A stretch of 64,000 nucleotides of DNA, taken from contig JAUWMI010000015.1 in assembly GCA_030613245.1 (NCBI GenBank), positions 1 to 64,000 on the forward strand, in the 5' to 3' direction. Of this stretch, positions 35,142 through 44,063 are shown piece after piece. The notes beneath the pieces were generated by a model. It was not told where the DNA came from. It ran no database searches and saw only the letters and a program-made list of their open reading frames with translations. The stretch is from Candidatus Sumerlaeota bacterium. GTDB taxonomy: Bacteria > Sumerlaeota > Sumerlaeia > MWCT01 > JAUWMI01. The first letter of the stretch is position 1; every line of letters begins with the position of its first letter. A program made the position numbers and the translations under genes.

Positions 35142-35425
35142 CCTTGTGTCCTGTTTTGATTGAAGAATGCCATAGAGAGACTATTCTATATAATCTAAAC
35201 CCAATAATGGCTAATCCATGCGGTCAGGATGTAGGGGCGGGGTTACCCCGCCCATGGGCGGTCCGCCGCGGCGGATCGCCCCTACAAAAACCAACATTCC
35301 AATGAAGTAAAGCAATTCTGCAGCATTTTGGCCAGGCAAAAGTATTAGGAAGGGCGTTAAATGTAACAGCCCTGCAAAAAACAAACAGAACACAACAAAT
35401 CAGATTAGGACACCACTCACGAATC
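35142..35425. mobile_element. ~270-bp insertion with terminal inverted repeats, nested
   Basis: The sequence between R1 and R2 upstream of the DUF559 gene is absent from the downstream R1-R2 copy, where R1 and R2 are contiguous. Near its ends GTGTCCTGTTTTGATT (35146-35161) and AATCAGATTAGGACAC (35398-35413) form a 16-bp inverted repeat with three mismatches. It carries no convincing gene and includes the double palindrome at 35230-35287. I interpret it as a small non-autonomous element. A target duplication is not clear. Confidence 0.5.
35230..35287. repeat. double GTAGGGG palindrome (GGGGTTACCCC and GCCGCGGCGG cores)
   Basis: The outer ends TGTAGGGGC and GCCCCTACA enclose two inner hairpins, one on GGGGTTACCCC and one on GGTCCGCCGCGGCGG. 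This is a compound member of the palindrome family. Confidence 0.8.
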
Positions 35426-35485
35426 GCAATCGCGTAGAAATCGGGCTTTCAGGAACATAGGGCATTACTTTATATATGCGAAATT
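35426..35485. repeat. repeat R2, second copy
   Basis: A 60-bp near-identical copy of 34274-34333 (GCAATCGCG...ATGCGAAATT), 30 bp downstream (on the plus strand) of the stop-proximal end of the coiled-coil gene. Its TATGCGAA end pairs with CCGCATAA at 35111 to give a MITE-like frame around the insertion. Confidence 0.85.
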
Positions 35486-35515
35486 AGACAAAAGCCGCTG
35501 GCAAGCGTATGATGC

Positions 35516-37240
35516 CTATGGATTGACAGTTTCGCCAGCATGTTCAGTATCGCCCTTCTCGGCGGGTTGGGCGACATCCAGTGAATCGAAGTAACGCTTT
35601 ACGTACTCTTTGTATCCCAATGGAATCGGCTCTCTGGAAATCGCATCCTTTTGCGTCTCGCGATAGCTGAGAAACGCCTCCCGCGCCTCGACTGACAGCG
35701 CTTCCCGGCGTGGGGCACCCGGAACATCAATGCTTGCATCTGGAAGGCCCGGGCCGATCTGGCCTGTAACGCGTGTCCCAAACGTCTGCGCCGCTCGTTC
35801 TTTTGGATCGAAACTCTTTATGAATTCTTCGTCCCAACTCGATTCTCGCTGGGAAAGCCGCCGGAGAAGCTCCGCTTCCTGTTGCGCATCGTAGCCCGCT
35901 TGTTCGCTCCTGCTAGTTCCAACACCATACTCCGGCCCGGCTTCTGGGCTCAATGCTGCACCACATATCGAACACTGCGACCCTGCCCCAGGGCCAACCT
36001 GACGCCCACACCCCGGGCAAGTACCAGAACGACTTCTCAAGGCCTGCGCTAGCTCCTCAGCAGACATTCCTGCCATTCTGCCCTCATCAAAACTCCTTTC
36101 GCCAATGCGCTGCTTTGCCTCTTCCAGCGCTGCAATAAGGGCTTCGAGGTTTGCTGCATCCTGAGCCAGGGCCTCCAGTTGTGCCAGCATCTCTGAGCTT
36201 AGCGCAAGATTCTGCAACGCCTCGCTGAGCTGTTGCGCATTCAGCGCCTGGCTTGCCTTGAGCAATGCCTCCTGAAGCTTTGGATTGTCGGCAAGGGCTT
36301 TGCTCAACTGTGCCAGTTCTTTTGCGAGCCGCTCCATCTGCTCTGGCGATAGCGCCCCTGTTTGCAATTTTTCCTGTAACTCCGCCATTGCCTGGAGGGC
36401 TTTCGCATGGTCACCCTTCGCAAGAGCTTGACCCAAGGCTTCAGCCAGCTTGAGCCTCATCTGCGTATTCAAGCGGATCCCGGCGCCCTTGCGTTCTCTG
36501 GCCAGCGCCTCCTTTTCGCGCTTCAGTCGCTCAGTCAAAGAAGAAATTCTTGCCATGGCCTGTTTGGCTTTCGGTGTCTTTTCCCTGAATTCCCGTGTCA
36601 GGCGTTTTAGCTCCTCCGCAGCCTTTCGGGTGTGAACCAGCTTTCGCTCCTTGGCCAGCTGGTCGAGCTGTTCCTGAAGCCGCGATAAGCTCTCGCCCTC
36701 GCGACGTACTGCTTGCTGCTCCTCGGCCTTTGCTAAGGCCCGTCGCTCGCGATGAAGTAAGTCCATCCGCGGAATAAAGAGAGCTGCGCACCCCAGGAGA
36801 AGCAGGGGAATAAGCGACAGAACCGCCAGCCGTGGCACGCGCAATTGCACCACACGTCGCGGATCAACCCGGTCGGCGTGAGAAACCGCATCGCTGTAAA
36901 CGGCCGTGGCAAACGGCTCGTCTCGCTCCCGAAGCCAATAGGCGGTGGTTAGCCGTTCTTTAAGTCCAAAGTGCGAATCAATCTTTCCGGCTGCCTCATA
37001 CTCGCTCCACCTCTGACGCATCAATCGCACCGCACCACTCAGAACAATCGCAGCTCCAATGGCTGCGCCCACAATACGCAGATCAATCTTGTAGGAGAAA
37101 AATCTATCAGCCAGCATTGCTCCCAGTGCCACCAGCGCCCCAAAAAATACGCCCGTCAGTAGCCCCTCGCCAAGCGCCACTGCGTTCAGTCGCCAACGAG
37201 CCTGTTTAAGCACATGTACCAGACGATCCATATTCCTCAC
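35516..37240 (-). CDS. membrane-anchored coiled-coil protein with zinc ribbon
   Basis: A 574-residue protein with three N-terminal or near-N-terminal helices (about 24-42, 53-68, 143-162). A long helical, Ala/Gln/Lys/Leu-rich coiled-coil region follows (about 165-390), then a zinc-ribbon with CPGCG and CSICG (about 415-435) and a charged C-terminal domain (GYKEYVKRYFDSLD). The layout (helices, coiled coil, ribbon) is seen in proteins encoded beside MoxR/VWA operons; function unknown. The GTG at 37240 overlaps the restored stop of the ABC permease (GTGA); an ATG at 37231 is an alternative. It sits upstream of the DUF559 cassette that separates it from moxR. Confidence 0.75.
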   Translation of the reverse strand: MRNMDRLVHVLKQARWRLNAVALGEGLLTGVFFGALVALGAMLADRFFSYKIDLRIVGAAIGAAIVLSGAVRLMRQRWSEYEAAGKIDSHFGLKERLTTAYWLRERDEPFATAVYSDAVSHADRVDPRRVVQLRVPRLAVLSLIPLLLLGCAALFIPRMDLLHRERRALAKAEEQQAVRREGESLSRLQEQLDQLAKERKLVHTRKAAEELKRLTREFREKTPKAKQAMARISSLTERLKREKEALARERKGAGIRLNTQMRLKLAEALGQALAKGDHAKALQAMAELQEKLQTGALSPEQMERLAKELAQLSKALADNPKLQEALLKASQALNAQQLSEALQNLALSSEMLAQLEALAQDAANLEALIAALEEAKQRIGERSFDEGRMAGMSAEELAQALRSRSGTCPGCGRQVGPGAGSQCSICGAALSPEAGPEYGVGTSRSEQAGYDAQQEAELLRRLSQRESSWDEEFIKSFDPKERAAQTFGTRVTGQIGPGLPDASIDVPGAPRREALSVEAREAFLSYRETQKDAISREPIPLGYKEYVKRYFDSLDVAQPAEKGDTEHAGETVNP

Positions 37241-38761
37241 ACCGGGAATTCATAATGAAAGTCACGCTTAGCATTCTTAGCTTTGGTGAAGAAGCCCATC
37301 AGGAGAGCCACGCATAAACCTGCAATCAAGTATATGGCGGTCGTAAATACCCCGGGGGCCAAAAAATATAAGCGACCTGTCCCATCCCCAGATCTGCCGA
37401 TCCCCCATTAACTCAGGAAGAACAAAAAATGGCGAGAGCTGCCGAAGCGCCTCAAGCATGATACTTTCGCTTCCAGTCACCTCCTGAACCATAACAGCTA
37501 CCAAGGGAAGCACGAGAAAAAGCAGGGCCGCGATCCCAAACAGCAAGCGCACGCCAAACCGCCGCGCGGCCACCATTCCTGATATCAGTCGGCCGCACAC
37601 AATTAAAAAGAACAGTGGCGCACAAAAGAGTGCCACGCAAGTGATCGGTTCGAAACGCAGGCTCCGTGTGTGCGCCGCCCCTGCCCATATGGAACTGATC
37701 ACCATCCAGATCGCCAGCAGCCCCAGCAAATACCATACACTCTCGTCCACTCGACGCAACCACAGATACCGCCGTTTCAAGCGCCAGACGTCATCACCAA
37801 TCTCCATCCGGCCAACTGAAAATGTCAACACTGCACCGAACAGTAAAGCAAAAGAAATTACCAGAAACGCCAGAAATGTCCCTTCGTTCAGGTCGCGCCA
37901 GACGGCCCCTAACAGGAGAACCATAGCGATCAGAAACAATATAAAAAATTGCTGGTATGAAAATGCCCGAGCATCGGTATTATATAGTTTGCGCGCAGCA
38001 ATAATCAGAGCAAATGCCGAGAGCAAAAGCACCGCACAGGCCAAGTAAATCCACATCGGTATCCCTATACCGAAAAATGGAACTTGCATACTGAGAAGCG
38101 CAAACGGTGTGCCCCTCATACGGCCTATATAGTAGAATAACCCTCGCAACCCACTCAATCCAAACATAAATACAAACATCACAATGAGAACCGTCTGCCC
38201 CTGTGCTGTACGCGTTTTCTCCCTCGCACTCGAGATCGCTAACCCGATTGACGAGAGGATTAGTGCACCACCTAGCAGGATACCGAAACTCGCCAGCACG
38301 TATTCCAGCCCAATCCCTCCGTATAGAAACGAGATACTAATGACGGGCAGAGCACAGAGCAATGCCAGCAGCACATAGAGCATTGTTGACGCCAAACCCC
38401 CGAGCACGTAGGAACCCGTCCTTATAGGCGTCACCCGCAAAAACTCAAACGTCTTTTTCTCCTTTTCCATCGTAGTCATTCCTGACGTGATCATAGGGGC
38501 AATAATTAACACCAGAAATCCCTGGATGATGACCACGGTGTAAAAAACTGCTTGCCCGATCTCGCTCAACAGCCTCAGCGTCTGCTGAGGCTGTGTTGGA
38601 GATACACCCTTGGTCGTAAAATAAAGAATCAGGTATGCCACCAGACTCATGAGCGCGACATAGATCATCAATCCAAACATCAGAGCCCGACCGCGCATCC
38701 GCCGCCGAAGCTCACGTACCAGAACCGCGTTGTCTAACAGATTGGCTAATCGCTCCATCAT
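37237..38761 (-). CDS. ABC-2 type permease, apparent one-base frameshift near end
   Basis: A membrane protein of about 508 residues with roughly 12 helices and an ABC-2 pattern (MEKEKKTFEFLRVTPIRTGSYVLGG). The frame as given ends at 37277 with an implausible polar tail. Removing one base from the A6 run at 37361-37366 restores a further membrane helix (APGVFTTAIYLIAGLCVALL) and a stop at 37237-37239. That stop overlaps the next gene by GTGA, as expected for coupled genes. So the break is probably a sequencing or assembly error, or a young mutation. ATG 38761 is preferred over TTG 38785. It is the partner of the ATPase at 38840-39766. Confidence 0.82.
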
Positions 38762-38839
38762 CCTGATTCGTAAGACCTCCTGCAATTCCCCTGAATCAGA
38801 TTACTTCCCGAGCATGACACGCTCTGACGACAAACCACC

Positions 38840-39766
38840 CTATTGCACTGCACCCTTAGTAATCTTCATGAAGACGTCCTCAAGATCAGCTGCACTCTCT
38901 TGCACGGCAACTACTTTAATACCATTTCGCACCAGGATTTCCGTGACGAATGACGTGTCCTCAACGCTAAGCGGCACCTCTATTACCAGCTGATTCCCCT
39001 CCCTGTGCACCTTGGTCACTGAGGCGTGCTGAACAAGGACTTCCTCAGCATGCTCCGCATCGTCCCTGACTTTGACTTCCACAATCCGCGCCCCCTGCAA
39101 CTGATCAATGATTGCGTTGACCTCACCGCTGCACAGCAATTCCCCCTGCTCTATGATCCCGATAGTGTTGCAGAAGTCGGAAAGTTCCGTGAGAATGTGC
39201 GACGAGATCATAATGGTCTTGTTCATCCGCTGGAGCTCTTTGAGCAGTTCACGGAATTCAATGCGAGCCCGCGGGTCCAGACCCGAGGCTGGTTCGTCGA
39301 GCAACAGCACCTGGGGATCGTGCACCAGCGTCTTAGCCAGACACAGCCGTTGCTTCATGCCGCGCGACAGCGCATCCACGTATTCATCACGCTTGCCGAT
39401 CAGATCTGTCAGCTCCAGGATGTCGTCAATGACCTTCTTGCGCTTCGATCGCTCTACCTTGTACGCACTGGCGAAAAAGTCCATGTACTCCCAAACCTTC
39501 ATATCGTCATACACGCCAAAAAAGTCGGGCATATAGCCGATGACGCGCTTCACCTTCAATGGCTGCGTGAGAATGTTATAGCCTCCAATGGTTGCATAGC
39601 CTTCGTCAGGCCGAAGCAGGGTCGCCAGCACCCGAATGGTTGTCGTCTTGCCCGCCCCATTTGGGCCAATGTAGCCAAAAATATCACCCTCGCGAACTGT
39701 AAGCTCCAGTTCCTTCACCGCTACAACATGCTTGAATCGCTTGGTGACCCCGTGGATCTCAATCAT
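38840..39766 (-). CDS. ABC transporter ATP-binding protein
   Basis: A 308-residue ABC ATPase with Walker [12 protein letters not shown]-loop region GYMPDFFGVYDDMKVWEY, signature LSRGMKQRL, Walker B VLLLDEPASGLDP and the switch SSHILTEL. ATG 39766 is the start: AGAGG precedes it and the ATG overlaps the end of the upstream gene by eight bases. The next gene encodes the permease. With the GATase-like membrane protein upstream, the arrangement resembles gliding-type (GldA/F/G-like) ABC systems, but function is unknown. Confidence 0.93.
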   Translation of the reverse strand: MIEIHGVTKRFKHVVAVKELELTVREGDIFGYIGPNGAGKTTTIRVLATLLRPDEGYATIGGYNILTQPLKVKRVIGYMPDFFGVYDDMKVWEYMDFFASAYKVERSKRKKVIDDILELTDLIGKRDEYVDALSRGMKQRLCLAKTLVHDPQVLLLDEPASGLDPRARIEFRELLKELQRMNKTIMISSHILTELSDFCNTIGIIEQGELLCSGEVNAIIDQLQGARIVEVKVRDDAEHAEEVLVQHASVTKVHREGNQLVIEVPLSVEDTSFVTEILVRNGIKVVAVQESAADLEDVFMKITKGAVQ

Positions 39767-42272
39767 CGCTCTGCCTCTTGCCAGCTGCGTGCCCCGCGTA
39801 CTCAACCTGGAACTTGTGAATCTTGGATGCGGTAGTCCGAGCGGGTCCCGTGGACGAGGGCGCTTGGGAAGAAATCTGAACGATCAGCTTGCCGGTAATC
39901 GGATTCGCATATTCTTCCGCAGGGGCCAGCGGATACGGCGTACCCGTCGCAAGCGGAAGCGTATCCCATCGAGATTTTGCAATGTTGTAAGCGGAAAACA
40001 CGAGCGTCTGGTTATTCCCGACCATAAAATCGCTTTGCACCCTCACGTCCTGGAGCGTCAGTGAGTGCGGAGCAAAGGGCAGCTGCACCGACACGACATT
40101 GTTTGTATCCCTGATTTGTAGAGGTGAGCCCGGAGAGACCCGCCTGCCAGTATCACCTGTGGCCAGGACTTTCACCGGTGCATATCCAAAGGGGACAGCG
40201 AAGCCAGCCTCTGCGCCCACCACCGAAATCTCTACGATAACCATTGTGTGCTCCGAGTGAATATTAACGTGGCTGTTCAACTTGAGACCGGCTTGAGAAT
40301 CCATTGAGAATGCAATCAGATAAACACGTCCGGACTGGGAGGAAAAGGAGCCCGCAACAGGACCACGATTAACCAGATTTTCCACAGCACTCCAAATCAC
40401 TTCCTCGTGCATGCGCGATGCTGGATTTTTGGGGTCTGGTGCACTCCGCTTTACATGCTCCTTTGCGACTTTGGAGATCAACACTCCAACCCGCTGAAAT
40501 CCGTTACGGCCTTCGATCGCAGCCGCCACATCAGGAATCTCAATATACTGCTTTTCCCCGACTGGAAAGTCGCCCAGCGGATAACCATATTCCCCAATAA
40601 CCAAAAGCACGTCTTCAAGATTCATCCCCGTATTATTCACCAGATTTCCCTCAAGCGACTGTCCCAACCACACCAGTGATCCTCCTATCATCCCGCCAAG
40701 GTCGCGGACATGCTGCGATTCGAAAGAGTCCAGGGTCCACTGGTCCATCCGCTTGTTTTCGAGCCGCATGCGCGACCCTTTCTCGATCACCTCTGTTGGA
40801 GCTTCTGTCTCCGGGCCAATCAAGCCCAATCCGCGCCGTCTGGAACTCCCGGGCCGACGGCCGCCAGCGCTATCCCACGCCGCGAACTCAAGCAGCGTCT
40901 GGATCTTTTCCGGTGTTTGGATCGTATACGTTGCCCGTCTTGGCGAAAACAGGCCTACCAGCGAATCCACCAAGGCATAGCGGGAATTGCAGGTCGTCCG
41001 CACTACATTATACTCGCGCACAATCAGATTGCCGCCTTTTATCATGTAGCCCACGATATAGATGCCCGCGGCAAATAGTATTGCGATAGCTGGCACTGTA
41101 ATCCACGCTAGCTCCAGACGCTTTTTTCGGCTAAGCAGCGCATAATTCACCGGCCCGATTAGCAGAATGTAGAAAATTAAAACAAAGCCGATGACGCCGA
41201 CGTTCGGCAGACGCGCAGCACCGCCAAGCCCGAAATCCACTTGCTGCAAGAATTCCCGCCAGGAGTTCGGGCCCTCATCGTTCAGCGCTTTCGTAGGACA
41301 GATCGCACGCCAGATCACGTTCGCTACATCAACATCGAGCATCTCGCGATTTTGAAGATCCAGCCCGACGTACCAGATCGCACCTCGACCGTGCTGGCCA
41401 TACACTGCCACCGGCGTCTCTTGGGCTTCGCATGCTACAGTGCCCGCCCGTACCTCCACATCATCAACCAGAATTCGAGTGGCAGCAGATGATTCCGTTT
41501 CAACCGCCCGTAACCGGCCTTCCCGAATTTCCATGGGCCGATTCCCGCGTATCACCACTGGCAGCAGAGATTCAAGGAAGCTGCCACGATACGTCGCCGA
41601 ATTCATCCCGCCAAGCACCAACAGCTCTCCCCCGGTTTCCACCCAGCTCCTCAATGCCTTCTCCTGCTCTGGAGAGAACATGTTGGTCTGGTACCGTGGT
41701 ATAACGACCATTCCCACGCCATCGTAGCCGTACCACTGTTCCGGCAGCTCGCCAGGTGCAACGACCACAGTCTGATAGTATGGTGCTTCAGCAATTGTCG
41801 GGAGATAAAGCGGGTCACTGCCGGCGGATGCAATGACCACCAGTGCGATATTAGGCTTCAGCGCCGTGAGCGCGAGATCCTGCTCCAGCACGACTTTATT
41901 GCGTGAAGTACTAAGCTCAAGCTTTTGAACCTGACCGGCACGAGGAAACTTTGCGTACAGCCAGAAATGCTTGCGCGAGTGACGCGGAATGCTAACCTCA
42001 CGAACGAATATCATGGGCGCTTGCGCAGCGTCGCCTGCCCGCACTATTAACCGCCCCTCAAAATCTCTGACTTCCGTCTCGCCCTGCGCCGCATCCGGAA
42101 AATTCTCAACAACCACATGAACAGGTGTCCACGCGCCCGGCGTATAATAACCATCGAACCCTGGCCGTGCCGTCACGCTCAAACCAGCATATACTACCAT
42201 GGGCACGAAACTGAGCACTAGCCCCACAATCGCACATACAATATTACATTTATCTACCAGCTTCACATGCAT
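39759..42272 (-). CDS. large membrane protein with GATase-like domain
   Basis: An 837-residue exported membrane protein. Signal or anchor about 8-28, then a beta-sandwich (about 30-135), a class I glutamine amidotransferase-like domain without obvious catalytic Cys (about 140-310; MVVIPRYQTNMFSPEQEKALRSWVETGGELLVLGG), two membrane helices (about 362-382 and 395-417) and a long C-terminal periplasmic region. Proteins of this layout are encoded with MoxR/DUF58/VWA sets and ABC-2 exporters in many uncultured phyla. It is the first gene of the minus-strand set that continues with the ABC ATPase, permease and coiled-coil proteins. Molecular role unknown. Confidence 0.78.
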   Translation of the reverse strand: MHVKLVDKCNIVCAIVGLVLSFVPMVVYAGLSVTARPGFDGYYTPGAWTPVHVVVENFPDAAQGETEVRDFEGRLIVRAGDAAQAPMIFVREVSIPRHSRKHFWLYAKFPRAGQVQKLELSTSRNKVVLEQDLALTALKPNIALVVIASAGSDPLYLPTIAEAPYYQTVVVAPGELPEQWYGYDGVGMVVIPRYQTNMFSPEQEKALRSWVETGGELLVLGGMNSATYRGSFLESLLPVVIRGNRPMEIREGRLRAVETESSAATRILVDDVEVRAGTVACEAQETPVAVYGQHGRGAIWYVGLDLQNREMLDVDVANVIWRAICPTKALNDEGPNSWREFLQQVDFGLGGAARLPNVGVIGFVLIFYILLIGPVNYALLSRKKRLELAWITVPAIAILFAAGIYIVGYMIKGGNLIVREYNVVRTTCNSRYALVDSLVGLFSPRRATYTIQTPEKIQTLLEFAAWDSAGGRRPGSSRRRGLGLIGPETEAPTEVIEKGSRMRLENKRMDQWTLDSFESQHVRDLGGMIGGSLVWLGQSLEGNLVNNTGMNLEDVLLVIGEYGYPLGDFPVGEKQYIEIPDVAAAIEGRNGFQRVGVLISKVAKEHVKRSAPDPKNPASRMHEEVIWSAVENLVNRGPVAGSFSSQSGRVYLIAFSMDSQAGLKLNSHVNIHSEHTMVIVEISVVGAEAGFAVPFGYAPVKVLATGDTGRRVSPGSPLQIRDTNNVVSVQLPFAPHSLTLQDVRVQSDFMVGNNQTLVFSAYNIAKSRWDTLPLATGTPYPLAPAEEYANPITGKLIVQISSQAPSSTGPARTTASKIHKFQVEYAGHAAGKRQSDD

Positions 42273-42754
42273 CCTCTTACGTTTAACAAAAAAATCGTTC
42301 TCCCCTCATTATATTGGACGCAGAAATACTGCGAAAGAAACACACGCTACGCTAGAGAACATGATCCGAAAAGTCAAAATATAATTAGATATTCCACTGG
42401 CACTTTTTGGCATTCTTGGCGATCTTTAACTGTTAATCAGCCCCAGAGGCTACATCAGGTACAGGAAATGATTGATAGCACATAATAAAAGTAAATGTCA
42501 AACCACGACAGCACGACTTATACTATGTTTAAAATATCGAAATTAGAAAGCTTCGTAGGGGTTCAAAATTTTGAACCCAACAGTCCCGCAATTACGGTGG
42601 AGTACCAGCGCCGCAAAGGGGCTTAATTGTCCCGATAGTATCGTGAAATGGAGTGAGGTGTTATTAGTCGGTATGACTGTCAGGAAAACCTTCTGCAATA
42701 GATCCATCGAATGTCCTTAGGGAGAGTTGATGATTGGTGTGTCAATAGTCTGCT
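42273..42754. other. intergenic region between GATase-like protein and hepT
   Basis: These 482 bp hold one palindrome (42555-42578) and otherwise show no gene or RNA. The promoter of the long minus-strand operon that begins with the gene ending at 42272 must lie at its left end. Confidence 0.5.
42555..42578. repeat. GTAGGGGTTCAAAATTTTGAACCC palindrome, left of hepT
   Basis: GTAGGGGTTCAAAA followed by its inverse TTTTGAACCC. The same core, with the same GCTTC flank, recurs at 43721-43748 on the other side of the MntA/HepT pair. Confidence 0.85.
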
Positions 42755-43102
42755 TTATGAGTTTTTCGCAGGTGGGAGGATTTTTTCAAGCTCGGCAATC
42801 AAAGGCGGAAGGTCTTCGGTTACCGTCTTCCAGAGAATATCAAGATTGATGTCGAAATAAGCATGAATGAGACGATTTCTCATACCAATGATATTTGGCC
42901 AGGGGATTTGCGGCAAATCTTCACGACATTTTTGCGTTACCTTAGCGGCTGCTTCCCCTATGATTTCAATGGACTTGATAAGGGCTAGAACCAGCTTGCG
43001 ATCAGTATCGAGCGATCCTCTAGTTTTGTTTTTAGCAAAGCTCTCAGCTTCCCTGGCGGCATCCAGCATATGGCGTAGACGCACAGCATCATCCTTCTGC
43101 AT
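42755..43102 (-). CDS. hepT: HepT-like HEPN ribonuclease toxin
   Basis: A 115-residue DUF86/HEPN protein with the catalytic Rx4H motif RNRLIHAYF (about 78-86), including the HxY tyrosine that MntA adenylylates in the studied systems. ATG 43102 is the likely start because GGAGG is seven bases before it; it overlaps the end of mntA by 14 bases, the usual gene order mntA-hepT. In characterised pairs the toxin cleaves RNA and is silenced by AMPylation. Confidence 0.92.
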   Translation of the reverse strand: MQKDDAVRLRHMLDAAREAESFAKNKTRGSLDTDRKLVLALIKSIEIIGEAAAKVTQKCREDLPQIPWPNIIGMRNRLIHAYFDINLDILWKTVTEDLPPLIAELEKILPPAKNS

Positions 43103-43394
43103 ACTGCACCTCCGCTGAGTCAAGAACCTCCTGCCTGAAATAGCGGCTAAGATCTTGAGGTGTTCTTAAATCCACTTTACGCCCCAGCAGTTCTGTCAGC
43201 TCGATTTCCATTCCCGCCAGTTTTATGAGTCCAGGTACATGGTCAGGGTAGAATTCAACAAGGAAATCAATATCGCTATCTGGCCTGACATCACCCTGGA
43301 GGACAGAGCCGAAAAGTGACAATTTGCGAATATGATTTCTCTTGCAAAATTCAGCAATCTTTTCTCTGGGCAGATCAATGCGCACTTTGCTCAT
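43089..43394 (-). CDS. mntA: MntA-type nucleotidyltransferase antitoxin
   Basis: A 101-residue minimal nucleotidyltransferase with the GSx10DxD motif complete: [22 protein letters not shown]. It should transfer AMP to the neighbouring HepT toxin. Start at ATG 43394 is favoured by AAGG seven bases upstream; a frame from 43433 is possible. The pair is flanked by identical-core palindromes (42555 and 43721). Confidence 0.9.
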   Translation of the reverse strand: MSKVRIDLPREKIAEFCKRNHIRKLSLFGSVLQGDVRPDSDIDFLVEFYPDHVPGLIKLAGMEIELTELLGRKVDLRTPQDLSRYFRQEVLDSAEVQYAEG

Positions 43395-43502
43395 AATAGC
43401 ACCTTCGCGATTTTTAAGTTCTTCAGTCTTCATTCAGCAGTTAGCATAGCCGCTGAATGCATTTTCGCTCAGCAACACTGTCCTGATATTCTTACATTGC
43501 TA

Positions 43503-43516
43503 AGGCAATGTTGCCT
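43503..43516. repeat. AGGCAATGTTGCCT palindrome
   Basis: A short perfect-type palindrome followed by ACTA, so its minus-strand reading is GTAG then the core. It is the shortest member of the GTAG-ended family seen here. Confidence 0.6.
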
Positions 43517-43647
43517 ACTAATCCGCCACTCATATTTTTCACCCATCAATAGTACGATACGAAGGAAGGATGTCAATAAATATACGTAAATTTGCCTGTA
43601 GGATCAATTATGAGAGGAGAAAAAAAACCTGGATTAGGGATGCTAAA

Positions 43648-43706
43648 TCTCGCGCAAAGACGCCAAGAACGGAAATTTTTCGTTCTCTTTGCGGTTTTGC
43701 GTAAAG
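43648..43706. repeat. AAAGACGC...GCGGTTTTGCGT inverted repeat, copy 2
   Basis: Second copy of the repeat at 9502-9567: AAAGACGCCAAGAACGG pairs with CGTTCTCTTTGCGG. It lies in the 670-bp repeat-rich space before the TMTC-like gene. Confidence 0.7.
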
Positions 43707-43720
43707 ATTCAATAGGCTTC

Positions 43721-43748
43721 GTAGGGGTTCAAAATTTTGAACCCCTAC
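43721..43748. repeat. GTAGGGGTTCAAAATTTTGAACCCCTAC palindrome, right of mntA
   Basis: A perfect palindrome whose core and GCTTC left flank match 42555-42578. Confidence 0.88.
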
Positions 43749-43870
43749 AGGCCCGGTGTGTCCGTGATGCGGAAAGTGCTTGAAGACCTGCTCGCCTCTG
43801 ACTAACTATATCCCAGAGATAGAGATTTGCACTTGCATTTTTTGTGTACATCAACGGCTATGCTGAAAAG

Positions 43871-44016
43871 GTAGGGGCAGATTTGAAACCTGCCTCTACT
43901 AAAGCCGCGTGCATCCGCGGTTTCAATAATAAGAAACCACAGATAAACACAGATGAACACAGATAAATACTTAAAGAACAAAAATTTATGATGAACCAAA
44001 ATTTTGAACCCTTACG
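43871..44016. repeat. palindrome, ACACAGAT tandem and half palindrome
   Basis: GTAGGGGCAGATTTGAAACCTGCCTCTAC (43871-43899, imperfect) is followed by a run of AACACAGAT / AGATAAACAC units (43936-43972). An orphan right half AAAATTTTGAACCC (43996-44011) matches the palindrome at 43721. No gene is visible in this stretch. Confidence 0.65.
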
Positions 44017-44063
44017 CTTGTTCCAACGTGGCAATGAGCTGCATGGGGCAAGGGAGCTGTTCT

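Noticed and set aside
43592-43783. Short plus-strand frame across the repeats before the TMTC-like gene
   Set aside because: It translates the interspersed repeats and a palindrome; no ribosome site or family features.
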